DNA of 64,000 nucleotides from Orobanche coerulescens (Eukaryota; Streptophyta; Magnoliopsida; Lamiales; Orobanchaceae), in the NCBI GenBank assembly GCA_033398695.1, contig CM065815.1:142087001-142151000 (forward strand). The letters run 5' to 3'. The notes under the pieces were generated by a model. The model made no database searches, was not told the origin of the DNA, and worked only from the letters and a program-made list of their open reading frames with translations. Every line of letters begins with the position of its first letter. Positions within the stretch are counted from its first letter, which is position 1. Shown in pieces: positions 20,099-32,837 of the stretch. The translations under genes were made by a program, and so were the position numbers.

Positions 20099-21560
20099 CT
20101 AAGGGTCAAACAACTCGGGATGACTCTCCCGCATACTATCTTCAGTTTCCCAAGTAGCCTCTTCGACTCCGTGTCTAGACCACTGAATTTTAACCAATGG
20201 AATCGTCTTGTTCCTCAACTGTTTGATTCGCCGCTCTAAGACTCGTATAGGACGCTCCTCATATGAATTATCATCGGCGATCTCGATTTCGTCGAACTGA
20301 AGTATGTGACTCGGGTCGGCAACATACTTCCGTAACTGAGATACGTGAAACACATTATGAATTCGGCTCAACGCCGGAGGTAAGGCCAATCGATAAGCTA
20401 ACTCGCCTACTCGATCCAAAATCTCAGACGGTCCAATGAATCTCGGACTCAACTTTCCCCTCTTCCCAAAACGGAAGATACCTTGACTTGGGGATATCTT
20501 GACCAAAACATGGTCACCTGTCTCGAACTCTAATGGCCGACAACGGTTATCTGCATAAGATTTCTATCGACTCTGAGCGGTCAACAAACGACTCCTGATC
20601 AAAGCTACCTTCTCATGGGCGACTATAAGCATATCGGGCTCGGTGCCGATTGATTCTGATAAGTTATCCCAACACAAAGGAGATCGCTAACGATGACCGT
20701 ACAAGGCCTCGTACGGTGCCATCTTAATCGAAGCATGCCACCTATTATTGTACGTGAACTCGATCAACGGTAGTTGGGCTTCCCAATCATCCTTCCAATC
20801 GAGAACATATGCCCTCAACATGTCTTCCAAAGTCTGAATAGTCCTCTCTGATTGTCCGTCGGACTGAGGATGAAATGTTGTACTGAGATTAAGCTGAGTT
20901 CCCATAGCACGATGAACTGATTTCCAAAAATGAGACATGAATCGTCCGTCACGATCAGAAATGATACTTTTAGGAGTACCGTGCAGTCTCACTATCTCTT
21001 TGATGAACAACTGGGCAAGTCTCTCGGGACCCCACGTATCCTTAATCTCAAGAAAATGAGCTGATTTAGTTAAGCGGTCCACAATTACCCAGATTATATT
21101 CATGTCACGACGACTCGTCGGCAAACTCGTGATGAAGTCCATTGAAATATCTTCCCACTTCCAGCATAACCTGTCGGTCGTTGATGCTCTATCTTGACTT
21201 GTTGACAGGTCAAACATCTCGAAACAAATTCCGCGACTTCTCGCTTCATATTACTCCACCAGTAATTTTGTTTCAAGTCTTTGTACATCTTGCTAGACCC
21301 CGGATGAACGGAATAAGGGGTAGCATGAGCTTCTCTCAAAATCGAGTTTTTCAACTCGTCATTCGCCGGTACGCACAACCAATTCTTAAATCGCAAAAGT
21401 CCATCCTCATGGACCACAAATCCAGGGGCTTTCCCCTGAGTCACATCATCTCGAATGCGTAACAAAAATGGGTCCGAACCCTGATTCTCCCTGATCGCCT
21501 CCTCAAGTAGCGATGAAATCTCTAATGTACAAAGTTGCCCTTGTACTCATTGTAACTGCA
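20099..21560 (-). pseudogene. Chromovirus A integrase with chromodomain-like C-terminus
   Basis: The zinc region has H-x3-4-H (EAHATPYSVHPG) and intact CLTCQQ. The core has MDFIT, SDRDGRF and QSERTIQT, giving all three acidic residues. The C-terminus (20506-20099) has GKLSPRFIGP, FHVSQLRKY and ends with a chromodomain-like VKIQWSRHGVEEATWE. Stops (near 20690 and 20565) and a frameshift around 21180 break it. Chromodomains direct chromoviruses to heterochromatin in intact relatives. Confidence 0.85.
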
Positions 21561-23463
21561 CTCGATCTCGGTCTCGTAAATTCCCGCCGAATTTCCTTCG
21601 AATCAATCGAGCAAGCACCGCTCCCGAACGGACTTACGACTCAAGGCGTCGGGCGATAACGTCGCTGGACCGGTGGTAAAGAATCTCAATATCATAAAAT
21701 TTGATTAGATCCAACCACTGCCTCTCTGCCGCATATTTAACTCCTTCGAGTAAATATATACTTTAAACTCTTATGATCGGTGAATATCCGTGTGTAACGC
21801 CATAAAGATAATGACGCCAAATCTTCAATGCGAATACCACGGCTGCTAGCTCCTTGTCGTGGGTCGGATAATTAACCTCGTAAGGTCTCAATTGCCGTGG
21901 AGCATAAGCAATAACTTTCCCGTTCTGCATTAGTACACATCTGAGACCCTGTCCGGACGCATCACTATAAACCACAAATCCTTCCGTCCCCTGCGGTAAA
22001 AAAAGGACAGGTGCTGAAATTAACCAGCTCTTGAGTTCCTCAAAACTCTGCTGACACGCGTCGGACCACGTGTATTTCTTATCTTTCCTTAAAAGGTTCA
22101 TCATGGGTTGAGCGATTTTAGAAAATCCTTCCACAAATCGCCGATAATAACCAGCTAATCCGAGGAAACTTCGGATTTCCTTAACATTCTTCGGAGGTAG
22201 CCAATCTCGGATAGCCTCCATCTTCTGAGGGTCGACACGAACTCCATCTGATGAAATTACATGACCAAGGAATGTCACTTCGGACATCCAGAACTCACAT
22301 TTGGAAAACTTTCAGTAAAGTTGCTCTCGTCTCAACACGTCGAGCACCTGATGAAGGTGAAACTCGTGCTCCTCCCGGTCACGAGAATAAATCAAGATGT
22401 CATCAATGAAGACAACCACGAACTGATCCAAATAGTCGATGAATACCCGATTCATTAACTCCATGAATACCGCACGTGCATTAGTTAACCCAAACGGCAT
22501 TACCACAAACTCATAATGACCATAGCGCGTTCGGAACGCCGTACTTGCGATTTCCGACTCTCGAATTCGCAACTGATGATATCCAGATCTTAAGTCGATC
22601 TTGGAAAATACTGAAGCTCCCTGAAGTTGATCCAAAAGATCATCGATACGGGGTAGAGGATACTTATTCTTGATCGTCACCCGGTTCAATTCCCGGTAAT
22701 TAATACACAAGCGAAATGAACCATCCTTCTTCTTGACAAATAACACTGGTGCTCCCCACGGGGACGCACTCGGTCGAATATAACCCTTCTCGGTCAAATC
22801 CTCTAATTGATTCTTCAACTCCTGCATTTCGGTCGGGGCCATCCGGTACGGTGCCTTCGATATTGGGGATTTACCGGGCTCCAACTCAATTGTGAATTCC
22901 ACATCTCTCTGTGGAGGCAAACCAGGTAACTCGTCTGGAAATACATCGGCATATTCTCTCACTACAGGAATATCCGTCAACATTACTGATGGTTTCTCGA
23001 TCTTGGTCATATATCACCAATAACCGACACACCCCTGATTGAGTAATCTCACTGCTTTCATCAAGTTGATGACCCTCCCGGAACAACTGGGATTACCTCC
23101 CTGAAATACACATTGGACCCCATCGTCTGAAATGATAGTGACCATACGCTTACGGACACTAATGACGGCATAGTGACGATCCATCCAATCAATACCCAAG
23201 ATGACGTCGTCCCTCGATAAATCTACCATGATTAGGTTTGCTAACCAAACGCGGCCATGAAGCTGAATCGGACAATCCTTAATCTCACGATTCCCAATAA
23301 TTCTTCTACCATCAGGTAGACCAATGATATAAGGCTCACAACTAGTAGCACTACCCAAACGTAGTCTACTCAAACATGACTCGGAAATGAATGAATTCGA
23401 TGCACCAGTATCAAAAAGGGTACACACAGGTTGACATAGAATATCGAGTGTACCTGAGATCAT
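21561..23463 (-). pseudogene. Chromovirus A protease, reverse transcriptase and RNase H
   Basis: Protease has FDTGASNSFI (from 23463) and [10 protein letters not shown] (23010-22312) has [29 protein letters not shown] in pieces, [19 protein letters not shown] and catalytic VFIDDIL. RNase H (22287-21763) has YSDASGQGL and a frameshift just before the T-D-H site. 21561-21762 is degenerate RNase H/integrase linker. Frames are interrupted between domains. Copy B (29167-30933) keeps the same region in one frame. Confidence 0.85.
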
Positions 23464-24814
23464 CTGGGGCCTCCGGATCGTCGGTCTTCTTCATCTCATA
23501 AATTTGGGGCTTGCCGGCCCCCGAACCGGACGCTCCCGTCTGATAGCTCTTGGCTCCACCTTTATTAGCTCCTGTCGTCTTGAACGACACGGACTGAGTG
23601 GCCTGATTCTTCACCGTTGAATGTATCGAGGCCAGAGATGACCTCGGAGTAGGTTTGGAGTCCCTTCGGCAAAAACGGGCCTTATGCCCAGCGATCCCAC
23701 AGTTATGGCACGTGACAGTCTACCTCGGACATTTGGTGCTGAAATGACCCTGTTCTTCACAGTTGAAACAGGTGATGGCCGAACTGGCCGCTCGTGACTG
23801 AGATTCCGCGGGTCTAGGCGCCATAGGAGGTCGCTCAGAAAAAGTAGGGCCCGCACGAGGTTTCTTGAAAGTAGCCTGACTGCCGTCAGACTGATTACGA
23901 TTCTTTGACTTATTGCCAGCAGATGAAGGTTGTTGCTTAGCAATTTACTTAGCAGTAAGCTCATAAGTAAGAGCTTTCTCAATGAATTCGGCCAGAGTAG
24001 TGCAATTGTGATTAAGCAACTGCATTCGCATATGAGGCTTCAACCTCTTGCTGAAATACTTGATCTTGTACGCCTCATAGTGAATAATGGATGAGGCGAA
24101 CGGAAGAAGCTCCTGAAATTTCTCGGCGATGGAGAGAACATCATCGTCCGTTGAGAGGTCGGGAGTGAGTAATTCTGACAACTTGGCCTCCCTGAGTGGG
24201 GTCGGATAATACCTCTCCATCATGAGAGTCTTGAACTCATCCCATGTACAAGATCCGTCGGTGGGTTTCAACGATAACCACCATGAATGTGCGCCCTTAC
24301 CAAGATAGTAAGCCGCAACTGAAACTTTATGTCCCTCAGGACAGTCCAACATAGCAAACAGCTTCTCGAAATGTTCAAGCCAGTGAATGATATCCGCCGG
24401 CTCAGATGAGCCCTCGAAGGTAGGTGGTCTCTGGCGAGAGATGTCGTCAATGATACTGCTCACATCCCTCTCTTGCCTATGAGGTGGCGGCGGAGGAGCC
24501 TGTTGATTCTGAGTAGCTAAGTTCTGCATCGTCTCCATGAGGCGTGCCATTTAAGTCATCTGGGCCATCATGCCCTACATAAAAGCGAGTGGATCAACCC
24601 GAACACCTTCTGATTGAGCTGTGCCCCGGGTACGACTCCCTGACAATGAGTGATCATTTCTGGGTGAATGAGTGGCAGCGTCGCTGCTCGATGAATTTGC
24701 ATTATTCCTCGAGTTAGCGCATGTATTCACACGAGCTCTCGGGTTTCGGCCCGCACCACGGCCTCTTCCCCCACGTCCTCTGCCAGCTCTTTCCATACTG
24801 AAGTGGAAAGTCAT
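23464..24814 (-). pseudogene. Chromovirus A gag
   Basis: Starts MTFHFSMERAGRG near 24814 with a Gly/Arg-rich (RGRGG) N-terminus, then a Gln/Pro-rich stretch, the retrotransposon gag domain (HWLEHFEKLF, AAYYLGKGAHSWW, FKTLMMERYYP) and two CX2CX4HX4C knuckles (CFNCEEQGHFSTKC and CHNCGIAGHKARFC). In-frame stops at codons that are Gln in copy B (about 24577 and 24553) and further breaks near 23950 and 23722. Confidence 0.85.
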
Positions 24815-24988
24815 GTGATAATTAAATATCTCGCATGAATATCACATTATGATTACGTTATGAAATGATGAAAATGAGCATACGCGCTCAAACACAATGA
24901 TTACATGAATGATCAACTGAAATGACGTGATTATCTGATGAAATTCTTGAAATGATTATCTTGAAAAAGTTAACAAGATTTATGATAT
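24815..24988 (-). other. Chromovirus A leader, cut by chromovirus B
   Basis: Matches the leader at 27660-27847 in inverted orientation as far as 24988, where the LTR of B begins. It holds no gene. Confidence 0.7.
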
Positions 24989-25203
24989 TGTAATACCCGG
25001 TTGTAATTCAGTCATTATCATTCAGTATTTATCATTCAGTAATTTTCACTCATTAATGATCATTCGTCACTCATATTCAATCATTATATTCATCGTTGAG
25101 AGTAATTGTATCGTGTATTAATCGTCATTCATCATCAATCTAGTTGGAGAATCGTGTGGTGTTTATCATTGTTGTCATTGTCATAGTGTGATGTGTGTGA
25201 GGA

Positions 25204-25770
25204 GTAGCGCACGCTACGTACTCTCTTTAGTGTGCGCTAATTGAGTACGGGTAGCGCACGCTACCTCTCAACACTAGCGCACGCTAGTATGTTTCAAGCA
25301 GGCAGTCCAGAAGGCACTGGACTGCAGTTGAGTTATAAGTAGCACACGCTACGAATGATAAGTAGCGTGCACTAGTAGGCTGGAGTAGCGCACGCTATGC
25401 AGCCGGTATAGCGCGCGTTAAGGACGGATCAGGCAGAGTCCAGTTGCTACTGGACTGCTTTGGATAAATGCCTAGCGCACGCTATGAATGATTTTAGCGT
25501 ACGCAAACGGTGTAGTAGCGCACGCTAAATATTGTGTGTAGCGCGCGCTACCGAGATCAGATCAGAGAACAGGAGGTTCTGGACTCCAGTACTGGGCATC
25601 AGATAATTCGTTAGCGCACGCTAACCATTGGTGTTAACGCACGCTAATTAAAGGGGGTAGCGCACGCTACAACAGGTACGTAGCGCACGCTACCGTTGTG
25701 ATCAGAGGGTACTGGACTACCCATTACACCCGTTAGCGCACGCTACGCACAGGAGCTAGCGCACGCTAAC
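25204..25770. repeat. About 18 copies of TAGCGCACGCTA in U3
   Basis: Imperfect palindromes TAGCGYRCGCTA repeated at irregular 20-45 bp spacing over about 570 bp. Between them lie longer inverted repeats: GCAGTCCAG-aaggca-CTGGACTGC at 25302-25325 and AGTCCAG-ttgcta-CTGGACT at 25438-25457. The last palindrome ends about 15 bp before the TATA box. The same array is at 32838-33395 and, antisense, at 19284-19850. Confidence 0.9.
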
Positions 25771-25780
25771 TGGGATTTGC

Positions 25781-25788
25781 TATATATA
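25781..25788 (+). promoter_or_regulatory. Chromovirus B LTR TATA box
   Basis: TATATATAGG directly after the palindrome array; conserved in all three LTRs of the family. Confidence 0.6.
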
Positions 25789-27434
25789 GGATAGTCTAGT
25801 CCTTTAACGACATTTGTCATTTCTCTTCGGTTCTTCGTCGGTTTTGAGTGATTCCGGGCATTTTGGAGAGTGTTCTTCGAGATGTAATCATCAATCATCA
25901 TCTTCAAGTCTTTGAGTTGGATTAATCATCACTTCATCATCTCCATTACATCAGATCAAAAGTAATGATTTCTTGAACCTAGAATTTCGGATATTTTTCT
26001 TCGTTTGAACTTAGGTTGTTGTTGGAATATGTGAGATATGGTTTATCTACCTTGTATATGCGTATTCCTACGGGTTATTCGGTGTATATCTCAGATCTAA
26101 TGGCTATTTGGGGATTTATTTCAAGAACCCTTGGGGTTGACTTTGGTTAATTTGGGGATTTTCCGATTGATGTTGTCGTAATCTTGAATTGTGGATTCCT
26201 ATTGGATTATTGATGTCATTGATATTGTTTTGCTGGTTTGAATCAATCTTTTGGAAGTTGGTTTTGATTATTTGGGGGTGGTTGTAACCCACAGGTAGGA
26301 TGTTTACTACGTATTCGTTAGAGTGCATCTTTGAGTTCGGATATTGTTGTATCAACATTTGAGTTGGTTATAATCGTGGTTGATACGTATATTGAGCGTT
26401 TGTTGGTAATTGTCATTCAAGGTTGTTCGAGCGACCGACATTTCATTTAGGACGTTGTTCGTGGAAGGACATTGTTCACCGGTGTTGTGTAAGTTAATTC
26501 TTACTCAGTTAAAAGGATATTCACTCCTTTCGTTGTTGTTCATTCATAGTCATAATTCATTCATAAAGTACTAACCGTATTGAGACTTGTAATTGTCATT
26601 TAATCACTTCACTCACGAGGAACGACGATTCCAATCATTTCATTGAGCTGTCATTCATTTCACCATCATTTCATCTTGGTGAGTCATTATTGAATTTTGA
26701 TGTCACTTTTGTTATATCGTGGCATTCCGGGTCATACTGGCGTGCCGGTTGGTATGTGTAGGATTTTCATGTCGGGCACATATAATGTCGTGTGTCGGTT
26801 GTTGGCCTCACATTAGACTGTGCACACGAGACGATCACTTCGTGAGACTGATTAGGTACAAGACCACACGTGTATTCGATCGATACTCGTTGGTGGCTTG
26901 TGAACGGACATATTTCCATCCCGGGCGTAGTGTGGCACCATTCCTTAAGCTGTATTCTCAGTTGATTCATATAGCATGTTTGATTGCGTATGTTTTCAAC
27001 AGGATTGTGATTATTCAACTCTTGAGGATTGTTGTTACGTATGGCCCGGCCGTTGGGGGATATCGTTTTTTTAGGTCATGGCAAGGCAAAAGCACGGGGA
27101 GAGCACGTTGACGGCGAGGAGTCTCAGTGATACTAGTAGGGGGCCCCAGTCCTTTCATTCACCGTGTTTTCTTTATTATATTTCCGCTGCAGATTTCCGT
27201 TTAGATATTGAGTTCATTCAGTGTTGTATATTTTATCTCCATATAAAATATACTTGTATTCGGTTATTATCGTGGGTGTGTTGTAATAAATCTCCTCATC
27301 GGAGTATTTGGTAATATAATGTGGTTCGGTACTACGATTATATTATTTAATTCATTAGTTTTCATTCGCCTGGTGGGTCCCAGTCGGGGGTCCACAGCAC
27401 TGTAATATCCGCCTAGTTTGGGGTGTTATAGAGT

Positions 27435-27446
27435 TGGTATCGGAGC
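27435..27446 (+). other. Primer-binding site, initiator tRNA-Met type
   Basis: TGGTATCGGAGC, one base from the canonical TGGTATCAGAGC, 4 bp after the LTR. 27447-27847 is a non-coding leader. Confidence 0.8.
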
Positions 27447-27847
27447 GTGGTTTTGAATACTACCTTCCGAGTCATGTCTCATTTGAAATCATCGTTCATC
27501 AGACTAGTATCATTGGACTTTCACGTCACGTGTGACCTGTGCAAGAGCCGAGCCCTTCAGACCAAAGAACAGTAAGATTTCCTCATTTATCATTGTCATT
27601 TGTAATCAAGTCGATCATGTTAATTCATTAATCACTCAGTTTTTTCATTGTTCAGTTGTTGATCTTGAGGATCATATCATTAATCTTGTTAACTTGTTCA
27701 AGATATTCATTTCAAGAATTTCATCAGATAATCACGTCACATCAGTTGATCATTCATGTAATCATTGTGTTTGAGCGCGTATGCTCATTTTCATCATTTC
27801 ATAATATAATCATAATGTGATATTCATGCGAGATATATGATTATCAT

Positions 27848-29166
27848 ATGACTTTCCACTTCAGTATGGAAAGAGCTGGCAGAGGATGCGGGGGAAGAGG
27901 CCGTGGTGCAGGCCGAAACCCGAGAGCTCGTGTGAATACATGCGCGAATGCTAGGAATAATGCTAACTCATCGAGCAGTGACACTGCCACTCATTCACCT
28001 GGACGTGATCATTCACTATCGGGGAGTCGTACCCGGGACACAGCTCAGTCAGAAGGTGTTCGGGTTGATCCACTCGCTTTTATGCAGGGCATGATGGCCC
28101 AAATGACTCAGATGGCACAACTAATGGAGACAATGCATAACTCAACTACTCAAAATCAACAGGCTCCTCCGCCGCCACCTCAGAGGCAAGAGAGGGGTGT
28201 AAGCAGTATCATTGGCGATATCTCTCGCCAGCGACCATCTACCTTCGAGGGCTCATCTGAGCCGGCGGATATTGTTCATTGGCTTGAGCATTTCGAGAAG
28301 TTATTTGCTATGGTGGATTGCCCTGAAGGGCATAAAGTTTCAGTTGCGGCTTACTATCTTGATAAGGGCGCACATTCATGGTGGTTATCGTTGAAGCCCA
28401 CCGACGGATCTTGTACTTGGGATCAATTCAAAACTCTCATGATGGAGAGGTATTATCCAGCCCCACTCAGGGAGGCTAAGTTGTCGGAATTACTCACTCC
28501 CGAACTCTCCGCGGACGATGATGTTCTCGCCATGGCCGAAAAATTTCAGGAACTTCTTCCGTTCACCTCATCTATCATTCACTCTGAGGCGGACAAGATC
28601 AAGTACTTCAGTAAGAGGTTGAAACCTCGTATGCGACTACAGTTGCTTAATCATAATTGCACCACTCTGGCCGAGTTCATTGAGAAAGATCTTACATACG
28701 AGCTTACTGCCAAGGAGATTGCTAAGTAACAACCTTCATCTGTTGGCAAGAAGTCTAAGAATCGTAATCAGTCCGACGGCAGTCAGGCCACTTTCAAGAA
28801 ACAATGTGCGGGCTCTACTTTTTCTGAGCAACCTCCTATGGTGCCTAAACCCGCGAAATCTCAGTCACGAGCGGCCAGTTCGGCCATCACCTATTTCAAC
28901 TGTGAAGAACACGGTCATTTCAGCACCAAGTGTCCGAGGTAGACTCTCACGTGCCACAACTGTGGGATTGCTGGGCATAGGGCCCGTTTTTGCCGAAGGG
29001 ACTCAAAACCTACTCTGGCATCATCTCAGGCCCCAGGACATTCAGCGGTGCGTAATCAAAGCCACTTCGCCGGCTGCTCAAGACGACAGGAGCTAATAAA
29101 GGTGGAGCCAAGAGCTATCAGACGGGTGAGTCCGGTTCGGGTGCCGGCAAGACCCGAATTTATGAG
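27848..29166 (+). pseudogene. Chromovirus B gag
   Basis: A 293-residue frame from 27848 (ATG at 27866, MERAGRG, is an alternative start). Arg/Gly-rich N-terminus, M-A-Q-M-T-Q-M-A-Q segment, polyproline, then the gag capsid-like domain (HWLEHFEKLF, YYLDKGAHSWW, LMMERYYP). A TAA at 28727 stands where copy A has a Gln codon. The nucleocapsid part continues in the same frame (28730 onward), with FNCEEHGHFSTKC in which the first Cys is Phe-adjacent Tyr, a TAG at about 28940, and an intact knuckle CHNCGIAGHRARFC. A frameshift precedes protease. Confidence 0.85.
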
Positions 29167-30933
29167 ATGACGAAGACCGACGATCCAGAGGCCCGAATGA
29201 TCTCAGGTACACTCGATATTCTATCTCAACCTGTGTGTACCCTTTTTGATACTGGTGCATCGTATTCATTCATTTTCGAGTCATGCTTGAGTAGACTACG
29301 TCTTGGTAGTGCTACTAGTTGTGAGCCTTATGTCATTGGTCTACCTGATGGTAGAAGAATTATCGGTAATCATGAGATTAAGGATTGTCCGATTCAGATT
29401 CATGGTCGTGATTGGTTAGCAGACTTAATCGTGGTGGATTTACCGAGAGACGACGTCATCTTGGGTATTGATTGGATGGATCGTCACGATGCTCTCATTA
29501 GTGTCCGTAAGCGTATGGTCACTATTATTTCAGACGATGGGGTCGAATGTGTATTTCAGGGAGGTAATCCCAGTTGTTCTGGGAGAGTCATTAACTTGAT
29601 GAAAGCAGTGCGATTACTCAATCAGGGGTGTGTCGATTATTGGTGCTATATGACCAAGACCGAGGAACCATCAGTAACGTTGACGGATATTCCTGTGGTG
29701 AGAGAATATGCCGATGTTTTTTCAGACGAGTTACCTGGTTTGCCTCCACAGAGAGAGGTGGAATTCACGATTGAGTTGGAGCCCGGTACGTCCCCTATAT
29801 CGAAGGCACCGTACCGTATGGCCCCGACCGAAATGCAGGAGTTGAAGAATCAATTAGAGAATTTGACCGAAAAGGGTTATATTCGACCGAGTGCATCCCC
29901 GTGGGGAGCACCAGGGTTATTTGTCAAGAAGAAAGATGGTTCGTTCCGCTTGTGTATTGATTACCAGGAATTAAACCGAGTGACGATCAAGAATAAATAT
30001 CCTCTACCCCGTATCGATGATCTTTTGGATCAACTTCAGGGAGCTTCAGTATTTACCAAGATTGACTTAAGTTCTGGGTATGATCAGTTGCGAATTCGAG
30101 AGTCGGATATCGCAAGGACGGCGTTCGGAACACGCTATGGTCATTATGAGTTTGTGGTTATGCCGTTTGGGTTGACTAATGCACCTGCGGTATTCATGGA
30201 GTTAATGAATCGAGTTTTCATCGACTATTTGGATCGATTCGTGGTTGTCTTTATTGATGACATTCTAATTTATTGTCGTGACCGGGAGGAGCACGAGTTT
30301 CATCTTCATCAGGTGCTCGACGTGTTGAGACGAGAACAACTTTATGGGAAGTTTTCCAAATGTGAGTTGTGGATGTCCGAAGTGACGTTTTTCGGACATG
30401 TAATTTCATCAGACGGAGTTCGGGTCGACCCTCAGAAGACGGAGGCTATCCGAGATTGGCTACCTCCGAAGAATGTTAAGGAGATCCGAAGCTTTCTCGG
30501 ATTAGCCGGTTATTATCGGCGGTTTGTTGAAGGATTTTCTAAAATCGCTCAACCCATGACGAATCTTTTACGGAAATATAAGAAATACACGTGGTCCGAC
30601 GCGTGTCAACAGAGTTTTGAGGAACTCAAGAGCCGATTAACTTCAGCACCTGTCCTTTCTTTACCGCAAGGGATGGAAGGATTTGTGGTTTATAGTGATG
30701 CGTCCAGACAGGGTCTCGGATGTGTACTTATGCAGAACGGGAAAGTTATTGCTTATGCTTCATGGCAATTGAGACCTTACGAGGTTAATTATCTGACCCA
30801 CGACCTGGAATTAGCAGTCGTGGTGTTTGCATTGAATATTTGGTGTCATTATCTTTATGGCGTTACCTGTCAGATATTCACCGATCATAAGAGTTTAAAG
30901 TATATATTTACTCAGAAGGAGTTAAATATGTGA
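29167..30933 (+). CDS. Chromovirus B protease, reverse transcriptase and RNase H
   Basis: 588 residues in one frame, the best-preserved pol segment in the window. Protease: [11 protein letters not shown] (about residues 27-37) and [46 protein letters not shown] and catalytic VFIDDILIY (about residue 370). RNase [12 protein letters not shown], the E-L-A segment and FTDHKSLKY. It ends at a TGA in the RNase H-integrase linker, followed six bases later by a TAG; both positions have CpG- or Trp-type ancestral codons in copy A, so these are probably mutations. Part of a broken polyprotein, not a separate gene. Confidence 0.85.
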   Translation: MTKTDDPEARMISGTLDILSQPVCTLFDTGASYSFIFESCLSRLRLGSATSCEPYVIGLPDGRRIIGNHEIKDCPIQIHGRDWLADLIVVDLPRDDVILGIDWMDRHDALISVRKRMVTIISDDGVECVFQGGNPSCSGRVINLMKAVRLLNQGCVDYWCYMTKTEEPSVTLTDIPVVREYADVFSDELPGLPPQREVEFTIELEPGTSPISKAPYRMAPTEMQELKNQLENLTEKGYIRPSASPWGAPGLFVKKKDGSFRLCIDYQELNRVTIKNKYPLPRIDDLLDQLQGASVFTKIDLSSGYDQLRIRESDIARTAFGTRYGHYEFVVMPFGLTNAPAVFMELMNRVFIDYLDRFVVVFIDDILIYCRDREEHEFHLHQVLDVLRREQLYGKFSKCELWMSEVTFFGHVISSDGVRVDPQKTEAIRDWLPPKNVKEIRSFLGLAGYYRRFVEGFSKIAQPMTNLLRKYKKYTWSDACQQSFEELKSRLTSAPVLSLPQGMEGFVVYSDASRQGLGCVLMQNGKVIAYASWQLRPYEVNYLTHDLELAVVVFALNIWCHYLYGVTCQIFTDHKSLKYIFTQKELNM

Positions 30934-32591
30934 CAGAGACGGTAGTTGGAACTAATCAAAGATTATGATATCGAGATCCTTTACCAACCGGGCAAGGCGA
31001 ACGTTGTCTCCGACGCCTTGAGTTGTAAGTCCGTTCAGGAGCAGATGCTTGCTCGATTAACAGTTCAGAAGGAACTTCGGCAGGAACTTCTGAGACCCGA
31101 GATCGAGGTCTGGTTGCAGCGAGTACAAGGGCAACTTTGTACGTTGGAGATTTCATCGCCACTTGAGGAGGCGATCAGGGAGAATCAGGGTTTGGACCAA
31201 TTTCTATTACGCATTCAAGAGGATGTAACTCAGGGGAAAGCCCCCGGGTTTGTGGTCCACGAGGATGGACTTTTGTGTTTTAAAAATCGGTTGTGCGTAC
31301 CGGCGAATGACGAGTTGAAAAACTCGATTTTGAGAGAAGCTCATGCTACCCCTTATTCTGTTCATCCGGGGTCTAGCAAGATGTATAAAGACTTGAAACA
31401 AAATTACTGGTGGAGTAATATGAAGCGAGAAGTCGCGGAATTTGTTTCGAGATGCTTAACCTATCAACAAGTCAAGATTGAACATCAGCGACCGGCGGGT
31501 ATGCTGAAACCGCTCCCTATTCCAGAATGGAAGTGGGAAGATATTTCTATGGACTTCATCACGAGTTTGCCGACGAGTCGTTGTGGCATGAATACAATCT
31601 GGGTGATTGTGGACCGCTTAACTAAATCAGCTCGTTTCCTTGAGATTAAAGATACGTGGGGTCCCGAGAGACTTGCCCAGTTGTTTATCAAAGAGATAGT
31701 GAGATTGCACGGTACTCCTAAAAGTATCGTTTCCGATCGTGACGGACGATTCGTGTCTCATTTTTGGAAATCAGTTCATCGTGCTAAGGGAACTCAGCTT
31801 AATCTCAGTACAGTTTTTCATCCTCAGTCCGACGGACAATCAGAGAGGACTATTCAGACTTTGGAGGACATGTTGAGGGCATGTGTCCTCGATTAGAAAG
31901 ATGATTGGGAAGCCCAACTACCGTTGATCTAGTTCACGTACAATAACAGTTGGCATTCTTCGATTAAGATGGCACTTTACGAGGCCTTGAACGGTCGTTG
32001 TTGTCGATCTCCTTTGTGTTGGGATAACTTATTAGAATCAATCGGCACCGAGCCCGATATGCTTATAGCCGCCCGTGAGAAGGTAGCTTTGATCAGGAGT
32101 CGTTTGTTGACCGCTCAGAGTCGACAGAAATCTTATGCAGATAATCGTCGTCGGCTATTAGAGTTCGAGACAGGTGACCATGTTTTGGTCAAAGTATCCC
32201 CGAGTCATGGTATCTTTCGTTTTGGGAAGAGGGGAAGTTGAGTCAGAGATTCATTGGACCGTTTGAGATTTTGGATCGAGTAGGTGAGTTAGCTTACCGA
32301 CTGGCCCTACCTCCGGCGTTGAGCTGAATTCATAATGTGTTTCACGTCTCTCAGTTACGGAAGTATGTTGCCGACCCGAGTCACATACTTCAGTTCGACG
32401 AAATCGAGATCGCCGATGATCATTCATATGAGGAGCGTCCTATACGAGTTTTAGAGCGGCGAATCAAACAGTTGAGGAACAAGACGATTCCTTTGGTTAA
32501 AATTCAGTGGTCTAGACACGGAGTCGAAGAGGCTACTTGGGAAACCGAGGATAGTATGCGGGAGAGTTATCCCGAGTTGTTTGACCCTTAG
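30934..32591 (+). pseudogene. Chromovirus B integrase with chromodomain-like end
   Basis: 30946-31896 is open and has the zinc region, where CLTC reads CLTY (last zinc ligand lost), then MDFIT, SDRDGRF and QSERTIQT. TAG stops follow at about 31894 and 31930, 31969-32241 is open again, a frameshift occurs near 32240, and 32337-32591 encodes FHVSQLRKY and the chromodomain-like KIQWSRHGVEEATWE end. Inactive by several independent lesions. Confidence 0.85.
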
Positions 32592-32606
32592 TTTCGGGGA
32601 CGAAAC

Positions 32607-32624
32607 TATTTTAAGGGGGATGTA
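32607..32624 (+). other. Polypurine tract of chromovirus B
   Basis: TATTTTAAGGGGGATGTA immediately before the second LTR at 32625; the antisense counterpart in copy A is at about 20066-20083. Confidence 0.75.
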
Positions 32625-32837
32625 TGTAATACCCGGTTGTAATTCAGTCATTATCATTCAGTATTTATCATTCAGTAATTTTCACTCATTAATGATCATT
32701 TGTCACTCATATTCAATCATTGTATTCATCGTTGAGAGTAATTGTATCGTGTATTAATCGTCATTCATCATCAATCTAGTTGGAGAATCGTGTGGTTTAT
32801 CATCATTGTCATTGTCATAGTGTGCTGCTTGTGAGGA

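Larger units (their letters stand above)
12692..24988 (-). mobile_element. Chromovirus A (Tekay/Del-like Ty3), 3' portion
   Basis: Minus-strand element with gag (two zinc knuckles), protease, RT, RNase H, integrase and a chromodomain-like C-terminus, then a 3' LTR (12692-20065). The LTR is interrupted by a non-autonomous element, and the leader is interrupted at 24988 by chromovirus B of the same family. Its 5' LTR must lie beyond position 64000. Five-base GATAT (24984-24988) is the expected duplication left of B. Confidence 0.85.
24989..27430 (+). repeat. Chromovirus B 5' LTR (2442 bp)
   Basis: TGTAATACCCGG...GGTGTTATA; the final CA is mutated to TA, compared with GGTGTTACA at 37085. U3 holds the TAGCG array and TATA box; 25850-27430 is R/U5 without a supportable gene (the small frames recur in 35940-37085 and are non-coding). 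Confidence 0.9.
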
